Shown here: piece after piece, positions 9,093 through 17,305 of the stretch | How the letters are laid out: every line of letters begins with the position of its first letter | How positions within the stretch are numbered: the first letter of the stretch is position 1 | Notes under the pieces: model-generated | The model's input: only the letters and a program-made list of their open reading frames with translations | Told to the model about the DNA's origin: nothing | Database searches by the model: none | Source: CAIWHR01 sp963846855 | Lineage (GTDB): Bacteria > Pseudomonadota > Gammaproteobacteria > Burkholderiales > Casimicrobiaceae | Direction of reading: 5' to 3' | DNA: 64,000 nt | NCBI GenBank assembly: GCA_963846855.1 | Contig: CAWJXK010000004.1 | Span: forward strand, 434,001-498,000 | Position numbers and translations under genes: made by a program

Positions 9093-10382
9093 CTATTTGT
9101 ACGTCTTCAGCAGCCGTTCGGCCTCGCGCTGCGAATCCTTCATCGCCTGTTCGGGCGTCTTCGTCCCCGTCAGCGCGGCCTGCAGGCCGTCGTTCAGCGC
9201 TTTCGTCACTCGCTGGTTGTCGTGCGTCGAAAGCTCCGCCTTGGCGAACGGCAGCTGGTCGCGGGCGACGGCGGCCGCCGGGAATCCGGCGACATATTGC
9301 TTCATCACGGGCGTTTCCCACGCGTCCGCGCGCACCGCGACGTAGCCGGTGTCGATCCCCCACTGCGCGGCGCGCTGCGGCGAGGTCATCCACTTGATGA
9401 ACTTGAACGCTGCCTCGCGCTGCGCCGGCGTCGACTTCTTGAAGAGATAGAAATTGCCGCCGCCGGTCGGGCTGCCGCGCTGCTTTCCGGCCGGAAGCAT
9501 CGCGACGCCGAAGTCGAACTTGGCGTTGGTTTTCACGTTGGTGAGATTGCCCGTCGTCGTCCACATCATCGCGACCTTCTTCTCGAAGAAATCCTTCGGC
9601 GTCGTCCCCCACTCGACGATGCCCTGCGGATGCACCTTGTACTTGTTCACGAGGTCGACCCAGTAGGTGAGCGCCTCGATCACTTCCGGCCGGTCGTAGT
9701 ACGTCTGCGTGCCCGCGCTGTTCATCAGGTTGGTGCCGGCCTCGATCGCGAGCGCCTGGAAGAGCCAGTACGGAAAGCCGGACGACGGGATCTGGATGCC
9801 CCACTGCGTGACCTTGCCCGACGCGTCATGCTTGGTGAGCTTCTGCGCGTATTCGATCTGCTCCTTCCATGTCGCAGGCGGGCGGTTCGGGTCGAGGCCC
9901 GCTTCCTTGAACGCCTCCTTGTTGTAGTAGAGGACGATCGTCGAGCGCTGGAACGGAATGCCCCACGTCTTGCCGCCGGTCTGGCTGTTCTCCATGAACG
10001 CCGGGTAGAAGCTCGCGAGCCATGCGCGATCTTCCGGCGTCTTGATCACGTCGTCGAACGGCTGGATCGCATCCTCGTCGATCAGCGTGAACATGTCGGT
10101 CGAGAGCAGGATCGACGTTACCGGCGCGTCATTGCTCTTCACCGCCGTCAGCGCCTTGGTGATCGAGTCCTGATAGGTGCCGGTGTAGATCGCCTTCACC
10201 TTGATGCCCGGGTTCTCCTTTTCGAAATCGGCGGCGAGGCCGTCGATGACCTTGGTGATTGGCCCGCCGACGGCGATCGGGTAGTAGAACGAGACTTCGA
10301 CCGGGGCTTGGGCCTGCGCGAGCGTGCACAGCAACACGGTGGCGAGCGCGGCGACGGCGCGCGCGATGGCTTTGCGGAACAT
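9093..10382 (-). CDS. periplasmic substrate-binding protein of a sugar or glycerol-3-phosphate ABC importer
   Basis: A 429-residue family-1 solute-binding protein. Residues 1-25 are a Sec signal peptide ending LAQAQA. The mature protein opens VEVSFYYPIAVGGPITKVID and continues with the ADFEKENPGIKVKAIYTGTY segment common to UgpB-type proteins. TGGGNFYLFKKS and FIKWMTSPQRAAQW mark the C-terminal lobe. Its length matches UgpB (about 438). The ATPase gene lies immediately upstream (36 nt) and two permeases downstream, giving the unusual order ATPase, binding protein, permease, permease. The substrate is probably glycerol-3-phosphate or a related diester, but ligand residues were not checked. Confidence 0.87.
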   Translation of the reverse strand: MFRKAIARAVAALATVLLCTLAQAQAPVEVSFYYPIAVGGPITKVIDGLAADFEKENPGIKVKAIYTGTYQDSITKALTAVKSNDAPVTSILLSTDMFTLIDEDAIQPFDDVIKTPEDRAWLASFYPAFMENSQTGGKTWGIPFQRSTIVLYYNKEAFKEAGLDPNRPPATWKEQIEYAQKLTKHDASGKVTQWGIQIPSSGFPYWLFQALAIEAGTNLMNSAGTQTYYDRPEVIEALTYWVDLVNKYKVHPQGIVEWGTTPKDFFEKKVAMMWTTTGNLTNVKTNAKFDFGVAMLPAGKQRGSPTGGGNFYLFKKSTPAQREAAFKFIKWMTSPQRAAQWGIDTGYVAVRADAWETPVMKQYVAGFPAAAVARDQLPFAKAELSTHDNQRVTKALNDGLQAALTGTKTPEQAMKDSQREAERLLKTYK

Positions 10383-10418
10383 GGTCTTCTCCTGAAGGAT
10401 GGCGGAACGTCTCTTGGG

Positions 10419-11510
10419 TCAAGCGAACTGCGTTTGCGTTTGCTCGTCGGCGCGGTCGGGGACGCGCGTACCGTCGCGATCGAAGATCTGCTGGGCGCCG
10501 CGCGCCCACGAAATCCAGGCGGCGTCGCCGCGCACGACGCCGACGCTTCCCGGAACCCGGGCGGTGAGCGTTGCCGCGCCGAGGCGGCACGTGACGAGCG
10601 AATCGGCGCCGAGATACTCGATCGCGGCGACTTCGACGCGTGCGCCGCGCTCGGCTTCCAGGCGGACGTGCTCCGGGCGCACGCCGAGCGTGAGTCCCGC
10701 GCAGTCGGGCGGCGCGACGACGGGGCCCTCGGTACCGGCGACAATGGCGCCGTCGCGACCGGCGGCGAGCGGAATGAGGTTCATCGGCGGCGTGCCGATG
10801 AAGCGGGCGACGAACTCGTTGGCTGGGCGCTCGTAGAGCTCCGCCGGCGTCGCGTTCTGCGCCATGCGTCCGCGATTGAGCAGCACGACGCGATCGGCCA
10901 TCGACATCGCCTCCGCCTGATCGTGCGTGACGTACACCATCGTGACCCCGAGCTTCTGCTGCAGCTCGCGGATCTCGCTCCGCATGCTCTGGCGAAGCTG
11001 CGCGTCGAGATTCGACAGCGGTTCGTCCATCAGGCACACCGGCGCCTCGGCGATGATCGCCCGGCCGAGTGCGACGCGCTGCTGCTGGCCACCCGACAGC
11101 TGTCCCGGCTTGCGCTCCAGAAGCTCGGCGATGCCGAGAAGGTCGGCGACCCGCGCGAGGCGCTGTTTCACCGCGGCGGCGCCGACGCTGCGCACCCTGA
11201 GGCCGAACACGATGTTCTCGGCGACCGACAGGTGCGGAAACAGCGCGTACGACTGGAAAACCATCGAGACGTTGCGCTGCGCGGGCGGCAGGTGCGTGAC
11301 GTCGCGTCCGCCGATCAGGATGCGTCCCTGGTCCGCGTCCTCGAGTCCCGCGATCAGCCGCAGCGTCGTCGACTTGCCGCAGCCCGATGGTCCGAGCAGC
11401 ACGTTGAGTGTGCCGGGCTCGAATGCGAACGACAGGCCGTCGACCGCGCGCACTTCGCCGTCGGCCGTCGTCCAGTGCTTGCTCACGCTCTCGGCGATGA
11501 TGGCCGACAA
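10419..11510 (-). CDS. ABC transporter ATP-binding protein (UgpC/MalK type)
   Basis: A 363-residue ATPase that energises the importer. It has Walker A GPSGCGKST near residue 40, the Q-loop in MVFQSYALFPHLSV, the signature LSGGQQQR, Walker B CLMDEPLSNLDAQLR and the switch His in VYVTHDQAEAMSMADR. A C-terminal TOBE/regulatory domain (about 240-363, with GVRPEHVRLE) is characteristic of the MalK/UgpC group. The start is a TTG at 11510 with a GGGGA about 8 nt upstream, and no better ATG lies nearby. It is the first gene of the five-gene minus-strand transport operon. The 170 nt between it and trpC show no recognisable element. Confidence 0.9.
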   Translation of the reverse strand: MSAIIAESVSKHWTTADGEVRAVDGLSFAFEPGTLNVLLGPSGCGKSTTLRLIAGLEDADQGRILIGGRDVTHLPPAQRNVSMVFQSYALFPHLSVAENIVFGLRVRSVGAAAVKQRLARVADLLGIAELLERKPGQLSGGQQQRVALGRAIIAEAPVCLMDEPLSNLDAQLRQSMRSEIRELQQKLGVTMVYVTHDQAEAMSMADRVVLLNRGRMAQNATPAELYERPANEFVARFIGTPPMNLIPLAAGRDGAIVAGTEGPVVAPPDCAGLTLGVRPEHVRLEAERGARVEVAAIEYLGADSLVTCRLGAATLTARVPGSVGVVRGDAAWISWARGAQQIFDRDGTRVPDRADEQTQTQFA

Positions 11511-11680
11511 GGTTGCGGTCCCCGGCAGTGGTGGATAAGGCGAAGTACAGCAAATGCCGCGCGCGCTGCCCGCATCTGTGCGCGGGTCTCAAGCATCGCC
11601 GCAACGGCAGCGCATCATAGCACCGCCGGCTTGCTGCATTGCGACATCGCGACGCGGTCGCCGTCCGCGCTTAGCGTCGC

Positions 11681-12469
11681 TCAGGCGATGAGCGCCGCCA
11701 GCGCCGCGCCCGGGTCGGCGGCGCGCATCAACGTTTCTCCGACGAGGAATGCGCTTACCCCTCGCGCGCGCATGGTCGCGACATCGGCCGGCGCGAGAAT
11801 CCCGCTCTCGGTGACGACGACGCGATCCGCGGGAACGCGGCGCACGAGATCGAGCGTGGTCGACAGCGCGACCTCGAACGTGCGCAGATTGCGGTTGTTG
11901 ATGCCGATGAGCGGCGTCGCAAGCCGGAGCGCCCGGTCGAGCTCGGCGGCATCGTGCACTTCGACCAGCACCGCAAGATGGTGTTCGCGCGCGCACGCTT
12001 CCAGCGACGCGAGCCGCGCATCGTCGTGCGCAGCGACGATCAGCAGGATCGCGTCGGCACCCATCGCCCGCGCTTCGGCGATCTGGTAGTCGTCAATGAT
12101 GAAATCCTTGCGCAGCGCCGGCAGCGAGCACGCCGCCCGCGCCGCCGCCAGATCGCCGGCTGCGCCCTGGAAATAGGTCGGATCCGTGAGCACGGACAGG
12201 CACGCGGCGCCGCCGCGCTCGTAGGCCGCCGCGATCGCGGCCGGGTCGAAATCGGCCCGCAGGACACCGCGGCTCGGGCTCGCCTTCTTGATTTCGGCGA
12301 TGACGGCAGGCCGTCCCGCCGAGAGCTTCGCCCGCAGCGCGCCGATGAAATCGCGCGGGGCCCCGGCCGCGCGCGCGGCGGCGTCGACGCCGGACCGCGG
12401 CCGGGAGCGCTTGGCCGCAGCGACCTCGTCCGCCTTGGTGGCGAGGATCCTTGCGAGGATGTCGGTCAT
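11681..12469 (-). CDS. trpC: indole-3-glycerol phosphate synthase
   Basis: A 262-residue TIM-barrel enzyme that closes CdRP to indole-3-glycerol phosphate in tryptophan synthesis. Family motifs are present: the catalytic Lys in VIAEIKKASPSRGVL, then ACLSVLTDPTYFQG, LRKDFIIDDYQI, VLVEVHDAAEL, IGINNRNLRTFEV and VVTESGI. It is a stand-alone TrpC, not fused to TrpF. It starts at the ATG at 12469, 14 nt after the trpD stop, and is the last trp gene in this window; trpF, trpB and trpA are not here. The corrupted trpD frame happens to run into trpC without a stop. This is an artefact of the trpD frameshift and not a fusion. Confidence 0.96.
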   Translation of the reverse strand: MTDILARILATKADEVAAAKRSRPRSGVDAAARAAGAPRDFIGALRAKLSAGRPAVIAEIKKASPSRGVLRADFDPAAIAAAYERGGAACLSVLTDPTYFQGAAGDLAAARAACSLPALRKDFIIDDYQIAEARAMGADAILLIVAAHDDARLASLEACAREHHLAVLVEVHDAAELDRALRLATPLIGINNRNLRTFEVALSTTLDLVRRVPADRVVVTESGILAPADVATMRARGVSAFLVGETLMRAADPGAALAALIA

Positions 12470-12483
12470 CGCCGGCGCGCTGT

Positions 12484-13525
12484 TCAGGCCGGCTTCGCGC
12501 CCAGCTTCTGCGTCACCGCGACGAATTCGTCGAGCTTGCGTCGTGCCGCGCCCGACAAGATGGCGCCGCGCGCCGCCTCGATGCCCTCGGCGATCGAACC
12601 GACGACATCGGCGGCGTAGAGCGCCGCCCCGGCGTTGAGAGTGACGATCTCGCGCGGCGTCCCCGCGGTGCCCGACAGCGCCTCCAGCACCATCTCCTTC
12701 GATTCCGCCGCGTCGGCGACCTTGAGCCCGCGATTGCTGACCATCGAGAGGCCGAAATCCTCCGGATGGATCTCGTACTCGCGCACCTCGCCGTCCTTGA
12801 GCTCGCCGACCAGCGTCGCCGCGCCCAGCGAGATCTCGTCCATGCCGTCCTTGCCGTGGACGACCAGCACGTGCTTGCTGCCGAGCTGCTGCAGTACGCG
12901 AACCTGGATGCCGACGAGATCCGGATGGAACACGCCGAGGAGCTGGTTCGGCGCGCCGGCGGGGTTGGTGAGCGGCCCCAGGATGTTGAAGATCGTGCGC
13001 ACGCCGAGCTCCTTCCTGCACCGGCGCGGCGTGCTTCATCGCGCTGTGGTGGTTCGGCGCGAACATGAAGCCGATGCCGCACTCCATGATCGACTGCGCG
13101 ATTTCGGCGGGCTTCAGCATCACGTTGGCGCCGAGCGCCTCGAGGACGTCGACGCTGCCGGATTTGGACGACACCGAGCGCCCGCCGTGCTTGGCGACGC
13201 GCGCCCCGGCCGCCGCCGCGACGAACATCGCCGCCGTCGAGATGTTGAACGTGTGCGCGGAATCGCCGCCGGTGCCGACGATGTCGACCAGGTTGTGGTG
13301 ATCCGGCACGTCGACCTTCGTCGCGAACTCGCGCATCACCTGCGCGGCGGCGGCGATCTCGCCGACCGTTTCCTTCTTCACGCGCAGTCCCACGGTCAGC
13401 GCGGCGATCATCACCGGCGTGACCTCGCCGCTCATGATGCGCCGCATGATCGACAGCATTTCATCGGCGAAGATCTCGCGGTGCTCGATCGTGCGTTGCA
13501 GCGCGTCCTGCAGGGAGATGGTCAT
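12484..13525 (-). CDS. trpD: anthranilate phosphoribosyltransferase, one frameshift
   Basis: Transfers phosphoribosyl from PRPP to anthranilate. The first part (MTISLQDALQRTIEHREIF onward) has the family GTGGDSAHTFNISTAAMFVA motif and the KHGGRSVSSKSGSVDVLEALG glycine-rich loop. The second part has the NILGPLTNPAGA segment and VVHGKDGMDEIS. One extra base near 13017 separates them. Dropping it gives APVRKELGVRTIFNILGPL, as in homologues. The corrected length is 346 residues, which is normal. It starts at the ATG at 13525, 64 nt after the trpG stop. Interruption of a conserved biosynthetic gene at a single base looks like sequencing error. Confidence 0.92.
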
Positions 13526-13589
13526 GGCGATTTCGCCTTCACGGATTGAGATCGGGGATCCGCTGCGCCGTGGCGGCAGCAATATGTTG

Positions 13590-14222
13590 TCATGGCCGTG
13601 CCGCGCGCCCGTCGGGCGCGCCGTCGACGCGCGTCGAAGCTCCGGCGCGGATTGCTCCGGCGCCGGCGATAAAATTCGCGAGGAGCCGCTTGCCGTGCTC
13701 GGTCAGGATCGCCTCCGGATGGAACTGGACGCCCTCGACCGCGAGCTCGCGATGCCGCACGCCCATGATCTCGCCGTCGTCGGCGCTGGCCGTCACTTCG
13801 AGCGCGGCCGGCAGCGAGACGCGCTCGATCGCGAGCGAATGGTAGCGTGTTGCCGCGAACGGCGAGGGCAGCCCCGCGAACACGCCGCGGCCGTCGTGCG
13901 AGATCGGGGACAGCTTGCCGTGCATCACGCGCTTCGCCCGGACGATGCGCCCGCCGAACGCCTGACCGATCGCCTGGTGGCCGAGGCAGACGCCGAGAAT
14001 GGGAATCCGCCCGGCGAAGCGCTGGATGAGCGGCACCGAGATGCCGGCCTCGTTGGGCGTGCACGGGCCCGGCGAAATGACGATCAGCGAGGGCTCCCAC
14101 GCGGCGATCTCTCCCAGCGTGATCGCGTCGTTGCGATGGACGTGGACGTCGGCGCCCAATTCGCCCAGATACTGGACGAGGTTGTAGGTGAAGCAGTCGT
14201 AGTTGTCGATCATCAGCAGCAT
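13590..14222 (-). CDS. trpG: anthranilate synthase component II (glutamine amidotransferase)
   Basis: A 210-residue class I amidotransferase that supplies ammonia to TrpE, and in many betaproteobacteria also to PabB. The start MLLMIDNYDCFTYNLVQYL is diagnostic. The oxyanion PGPCTPNEAG, the nucleophile elbow LGVCLGHQAIGQAFGG (Cys near residue 79) and the His/Glu pair in VEGVQFHPEAI complete the triad. It begins 2 nt after the trpE stop, so the two are almost certainly translated together. About 20 residues at the C-terminus (GASTRVDGAPDGRAARP) exceed the usual end and look like a low-complexity extension. Confidence 0.95.
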   Translation of the reverse strand: MLLMIDNYDCFTYNLVQYLGELGADVHVHRNDAITLGEIAAWEPSLIVISPGPCTPNEAGISVPLIQRFAGRIPILGVCLGHQAIGQAFGGRIVRAKRVMHGKLSPISHDGRGVFAGLPSPFAATRYHSLAIERVSLPAALEVTASADDGEIMGVRHRELAVEGVQFHPEAILTEHGKRLLANFIAGAGAIRAGASTRVDGAPDGRAARP

Positions 14223-14224
14223 GG

Positions 14225-15703
14225 TCAGGCTTCCGCGTCGAGGCCCTGCTGCACCATGTCGGCAGCGCGCAGGATCGCGCGCGCCTTGCTCTGCGTTTCG
14301 GTCCACTCGGTCTCGGGCACCGAGTCGTGGACGATGCCCGCGCCCGCCTGCACGTACAGCATGCCGTCCTTCACCACCGCCGTGCGAATCGCGATCGCGG
14401 TGTCCATGTCGTCCTGGAAGCTCACGTAGCCGACCGCGCCCGCGTAGATGCCGCGGCGCGTGGGCTCCAGCACGTCGATGATCTCCATCGCCCGCACCTT
14501 GGGCGCGCCGCTCACCGTGCCGGCGGGAAACGACGCGCGCAGCACATCGATGCTGGTGAGCCCGGGCTTGAGCAGACCCTCGACGTTCGAGACGATGTGC
14601 ATCACGTGCGAGTAGCGCTCGACCACCATCTGCTCGGTGACACTGACGCTGCCGGTCTGCGCGACGCGGCCGACGTCGTTGCGGCCGAGGTCGACCAGCA
14701 TCACGTGCTCGGCGCGCTCCTTCGGGTCGGCGAGGAGCTCGCGCGCGAGCCTGTCGTCGGCGTCGCGCGAGGCGCCGCGCGGGCGCGTGCCGGCGATCGG
14801 GCGCAGCGTGATGTGCGCGCCTTCCTTGCGCACCAGAATTTCCGGCGACGCGCCGACCACGTGGAAATCGCCGAAGTGGTAATAGAACATGTACGGCGAT
14901 GGATTGAGCGAGCGCAGCGCGCGGTAGAGCGAGAGCGGCGACGACGTGAACGGCCGGCGCAGGCGCTGCGACAGGACGACCTGCATGATGTCGCCCGCGG
15001 CGATGTATTCCTTCGCGCGCCGCACGGCGCCCTGGAACCGCTCGGCGCCGGACTCGCTCGCGGCCTCGGTCGAGGCAGCGCCGGTCTCGAAAGGTATGGC
15101 GACCGGCTCGCGCAGGCGGCGACGCAGCGCCTGCAATCGCTGCATGCCTGTCGCGTAGGCATTCGGCTGCGCCGGGTCCGCATACACGATGAGGAAGATC
15201 TTGCCGGCGAGATTGTCGACGACCGCGAGCTCCTCGGTCACCAGGAGCTGCAGGTCGGGGATGTCGTCGAGCCCTGCGCCGGCCGGCGGCGCCGAGTGCG
15301 CGAGCTTCGCCTCGACATGCCGCACGGTGTCGTAGCCGAAGTAGCCGGCGAGCCCGCCGCAGAAGCGCGGCAGCCCGGGTCGCGGCGCCACGCGGTAGCG
15401 GCGCATGAACTCGCCGATGAAGGCCAGCGGATCGCCGTCGTGGCGCTCGACCACGACGCCGCCTTCGTCGACCTCGATCGCGGTGCCGCGGGCCCGGATG
15501 CGCGTGCGCGCGGGCAACCCGATGAACGAGTAACGGCCGAAGCGCTCGCCGCCGACCACCGATTCCAGCAGGAACGTGTGCGGCGCGTTGGCGAGCTTGA
15601 CGTAGAGGGACAGCGGTGTGTCGAGGTCCGCGAACGTCTCGAGGACCAGCGGGATCCGGTTGTGTCCTTGCGCCGCAAGGGCGCGGAATTCGGCTTCGGT
15701 CAT
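14225..15703 (-). CDS. trpE: anthranilate synthase component I
   Basis: A 492-residue chorismate-utilising enzyme that catalyses the first step of the tryptophan branch with TrpG. It has the N-terminal feedback region with LLESVVGGERFGRYSFIG, where the LLES motif binds tryptophan. The catalytic half carries SPEILVRKEG, RPIAGTRPRG, HVMLVDLGRNDVGR, FPAGTVSGAPKVRAME and QAGAGIVHDSVPETEW. It is full length, with its ATG at 15703. The 79-nt gap to a Trp-rich reading frame and several hairpins suggests it may be regulated at the leader RNA level. It lies downstream of rpe and gph in the standard betaproteobacterial order. Confidence 0.96.
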   Translation of the reverse strand: MTEAEFRALAAQGHNRIPLVLETFADLDTPLSLYVKLANAPHTFLLESVVGGERFGRYSFIGLPARTRIRARGTAIEVDEGGVVVERHDGDPLAFIGEFMRRYRVAPRPGLPRFCGGLAGYFGYDTVRHVEAKLAHSAPPAGAGLDDIPDLQLLVTEELAVVDNLAGKIFLIVYADPAQPNAYATGMQRLQALRRRLREPVAIPFETGAASTEAASESGAERFQGAVRRAKEYIAAGDIMQVVLSQRLRRPFTSSPLSLYRALRSLNPSPYMFYYHFGDFHVVGASPEILVRKEGAHITLRPIAGTRPRGASRDADDRLARELLADPKERAEHVMLVDLGRNDVGRVAQTGSVSVTEQMVVERYSHVMHIVSNVEGLLKPGLTSIDVLRASFPAGTVSGAPKVRAMEIIDVLEPTRRGIYAGAVGYVSFQDDMDTAIAIRTAVVKDGMLYVQAGAGIVHDSVPETEWTETQSKARAILRAADMVQQGLDAEA

Positions 15704-15746
15704 GGCGCTTCGATGGCTACCTACGGCACGACAACTGATTCGGGGT

Positions 15747-15840
15747 GCGTCGCTTGGAGCGCGCGACGCCTGGCGCGGGCGGTCAGTGGCGCTGAGGGCG
15801 CCAGTCGCGTGCGCGCCACCACCCCGTCAGGGCGACGGGG
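15747..15840 (-). promoter_or_regulatory. set of competing RNA hairpins between gph and trpE
   Basis: On the minus strand three simple hairpins follow one another: CCCCGTC/GACGGGG (15840-15834 with 15828-15822), TGGCGC/GCGCCA (15803-15798 with 15792-15787) and GCGTCGC/GCGACGC (15769-15763 with 15753-15747). Alternative pairings would exclude the middle one: GTGGCGC over the two Trp codons (15819-15813) with GCGCCAC (15792-15786), or CTGGCGC (15804-15798) with GCGCCAG (15776-15770). No U-run follows, so if this is an attenuator it is not a classic intrinsic terminator. The pairing is directly visible; the function is inference. Confidence 0.4.
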
Positions 15841-15869
15841 CCGTTGCGGTCGAAGAGATCGAAGCTCAC
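15783..15869 (-). CDS. candidate Trp-rich leader peptide upstream of trpE
   Basis: A 28-codon reading frame with a GTG start at 15869 that overlaps the gph stop as GTGA. It ends 79 nt before trpE. It encodes a short peptide whose middle is ALTGWWRARDWRPQRH, with three Trp codons including a WW pair. The GWWR core is the same as in the E. coli trp leader peptide. The Trp codons fall inside the competing hairpins described at 15747-15840. It may be a trp attenuation leader read by ribosomes coupled from gph. A chance reading frame in GC-rich DNA is possible, so confidence is moderate. Confidence 0.45.
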   Translation of the reverse strand: MSFDLFDRNGPVALTGWWRARDWRPQRH

Positions 15870-16588
15870 GTGAATTCCGGGACGAAATGCCGGACGCAGT
15901 CGGCGACCGCGGCCAGCGTGGGCACTATACCATCGGCGCCGAGATCCCGCACCGGCCGGCCTTCGCGATAGCCATGGGGAACGACGAGCACCGGGCATCC
16001 GGCAGCACGCGCCGCCAGCACGTCGTTCGCCGAATCGCCGACCATCAGCAGCCGCGACGGCGCGATGCGAAATGCCGCGGCGACGTGGAGCAGCGGCCCC
16101 GCGTCCGGCTTCTTAGCCGGCAGATCGTCGCCGCCGATGACGAGGTCGAAACGATCGGCGATGCCGGCGTGCTCGAGGTGCGGACGCACGAAGCGCGTCG
16201 CCTTGTTCGTGATGATCGCGAGCGCGAAACCCTCGCGGTGCAGGCGGTCGAGGCAGTCGACGAGTCCGGGGAAGGGCGTTGTGGCGCGGCCGAGCTGTTC
16301 CGCGTAGAGCGCCTGGTACCGGTCGAGCGCGGCGGTCATCGCCGCGTCGTCCAGCGATTCGGGCGCGCTCCCCGTCGAGAGCGCGATCGCGCGGCGCACG
16401 AGGTTCGCCATCCCCTTGCCGACGAGCTCGCGAATGACCTCCGGCGCGAGCGCAGGGTGACCGAGCTCCGTCAGCAGCGCGTTGACCGCGGCCGCGAGGT
16501 CGTGGATCGTGTCGAGCAGCGTGCCGTCGAGGTCGAACGCGATCGCGCTGACGTCGAACGACCGAAAAGCCTCCGCATTCATGTTCAC
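15866..16588 (-). CDS. gph: phosphoglycolate phosphatase
   Basis: A 240-residue HAD-superfamily phosphatase that removes phosphate from 2-phosphoglycolate. Motif I is FDLDGTLLDT, with the nucleophilic Asp near residue 19. Motif II is IITNKATRF, the motif III lysine is in DLPAKKPDAGPL, and motif IV is MVGDSANDVLAARAAG. It starts at a GTG at 16588 that overlaps the rpe stop as GTGA; an ATG two codons later is an alternative. Sitting between rpe and trpE is the usual position in betaproteobacteria, so the gene is likely part of one long transcript. Confidence 0.93.
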   Translation of the reverse strand: MNMNAEAFRSFDVSAIAFDLDGTLLDTIHDLAAAVNALLTELGHPALAPEVIRELVGKGMANLVRRAIALSTGSAPESLDDAAMTAALDRYQALYAEQLGRATTPFPGLVDCLDRLHREGFALAIITNKATRFVRPHLEHAGIADRFDLVIGGDDLPAKKPDAGPLLHVAAAFRIAPSRLLMVGDSANDVLAARAAGCPVLVVPHGYREGRPVRDLGADGIVPTLAAVADCVRHFVPEFT

Positions 16589-17265
16589 TTGGCCGAAGTG
16601 AGCTCGTCGCGCATCCGCGCGATCATCGCCGCGTAATCCGGCGCGCCGAAGATCGCCGACCCGGCGACGAACGTGTCGGCGCCGGCCCGCGCGATTGCGG
16701 CGATATTGTCGGCCTTCACGCCGCCGTCGACCTCGAGCATGATGGGGCGGCCCGTGCGCTGCCGCGCGGCGTCGACGCGCGGTCGCACTGCCTTAAGCTT
16801 CTCCAGCGTGTGCGGAATGAACGACTGACCGCCGAAACCCGGATTCACCGACATGATCAGCACGAGGTCGAGCTTGTCGATCGTGTGATCGAGCCACTCG
16901 AGCGGGGTCGCCGGATTGAACGCAAGGCCCGCCTTACAGCCGCAGTCGTGGATGAGGCCGATCGTGCGGTCCACGTGATACGACGCCTCGGGATGGAACG
17001 TCACGATCGCGGCGCCCGCCTTCGCGAAATCGGGGACGATTCGGTCGACCGGCGTCACCATGAGATGCACGTCGATCGGAAGCTTCGTGTGCGGCCGGAT
17101 GGCTTCGCAGACGAGCGGCCCGATCGTCAGGTTCGGCACGTAATGGTTGTCCATCACGTCGAAGTGAATGAGGTCGGCGCCGGCGGCCTCGACGGCGGCG
17201 ACCTCCGCGCCGAGGCGGGCGAAGTCGGCGGAGAGGAGCGAGGGGGCGATTCGATAGTCCGGCAT
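16585..17265 (-). CDS. rpe: ribulose-phosphate 3-epimerase
   Basis: A 226-residue TIM-barrel epimerase linking ribulose-5-phosphate and xylulose-5-phosphate in the pentose phosphate and Calvin cycles. IAPSLLSADFARLG opens the protein. HFDVMDNHYVPNLTIGP holds the metal ligands, VHLMV and the VTFHPEA segment follow, and MSVNPGFGGQSF is the family signature. VDGGVKADN is the C-terminal phosphate grip. The ATG at 17265 was chosen because homology begins there; an upstream in-frame start would add a non-homologous tail. It is the first gene of the rpe-gph-trpEGDC cluster. Confidence 0.95.
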   Translation of the reverse strand: MPDYRIAPSLLSADFARLGAEVAAVEAAGADLIHFDVMDNHYVPNLTIGPLVCEAIRPHTKLPIDVHLMVTPVDRIVPDFAKAGAAIVTFHPEASYHVDRTIGLIHDCGCKAGLAFNPATPLEWLDHTIDKLDLVLIMSVNPGFGGQSFIPHTLEKLKAVRPRVDAARQRTGRPIMLEVDGGVKADNIAAIARAGADTFVAGSAIFGAPDYAAMIARMRDELTSAK

Positions 17266-17270
17266 GGCGT

Positions 17271-17276
17271 TATAAT
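17271..17276 (+). promoter_or_regulatory. possible sigma70 -10 element upstream of apaG
   Basis: A perfect TATAAT lies 30 nt before the apaG ATG in otherwise very GC-rich DNA. No good -35 box stands at 16-18 nt; TTCGAT at 17250-17255 is the closest at 15 nt. It is therefore only a candidate promoter. Confidence 0.35.
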
Positions 17277-17305
17277 TGTCCGAGCGGCATGTTGAGGTGG
17301 CAAGG

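Noticed and set aside
9222..12089. Plus-strand open frame of 955 codons antisense to the binding protein, ATPase and trpC genes
   Set aside because: It is a shadow frame in very GC-rich DNA. Its product is Arg-rich without domains, while the minus-strand genes have complete motifs.
11681..13582. Apparent trpD-trpC fusion
   Set aside because: The frame is continuous only because of the trpD single-base error. Correcting it gives a trpD stop at 12484 and a separate trpC ATG.
14327..16636. Plus-strand open frame of 769 codons antisense to trpE and gph
   Set aside because: Same compositional shadow; low-complexity Arg/His/Glu product with no family match to intact genes.
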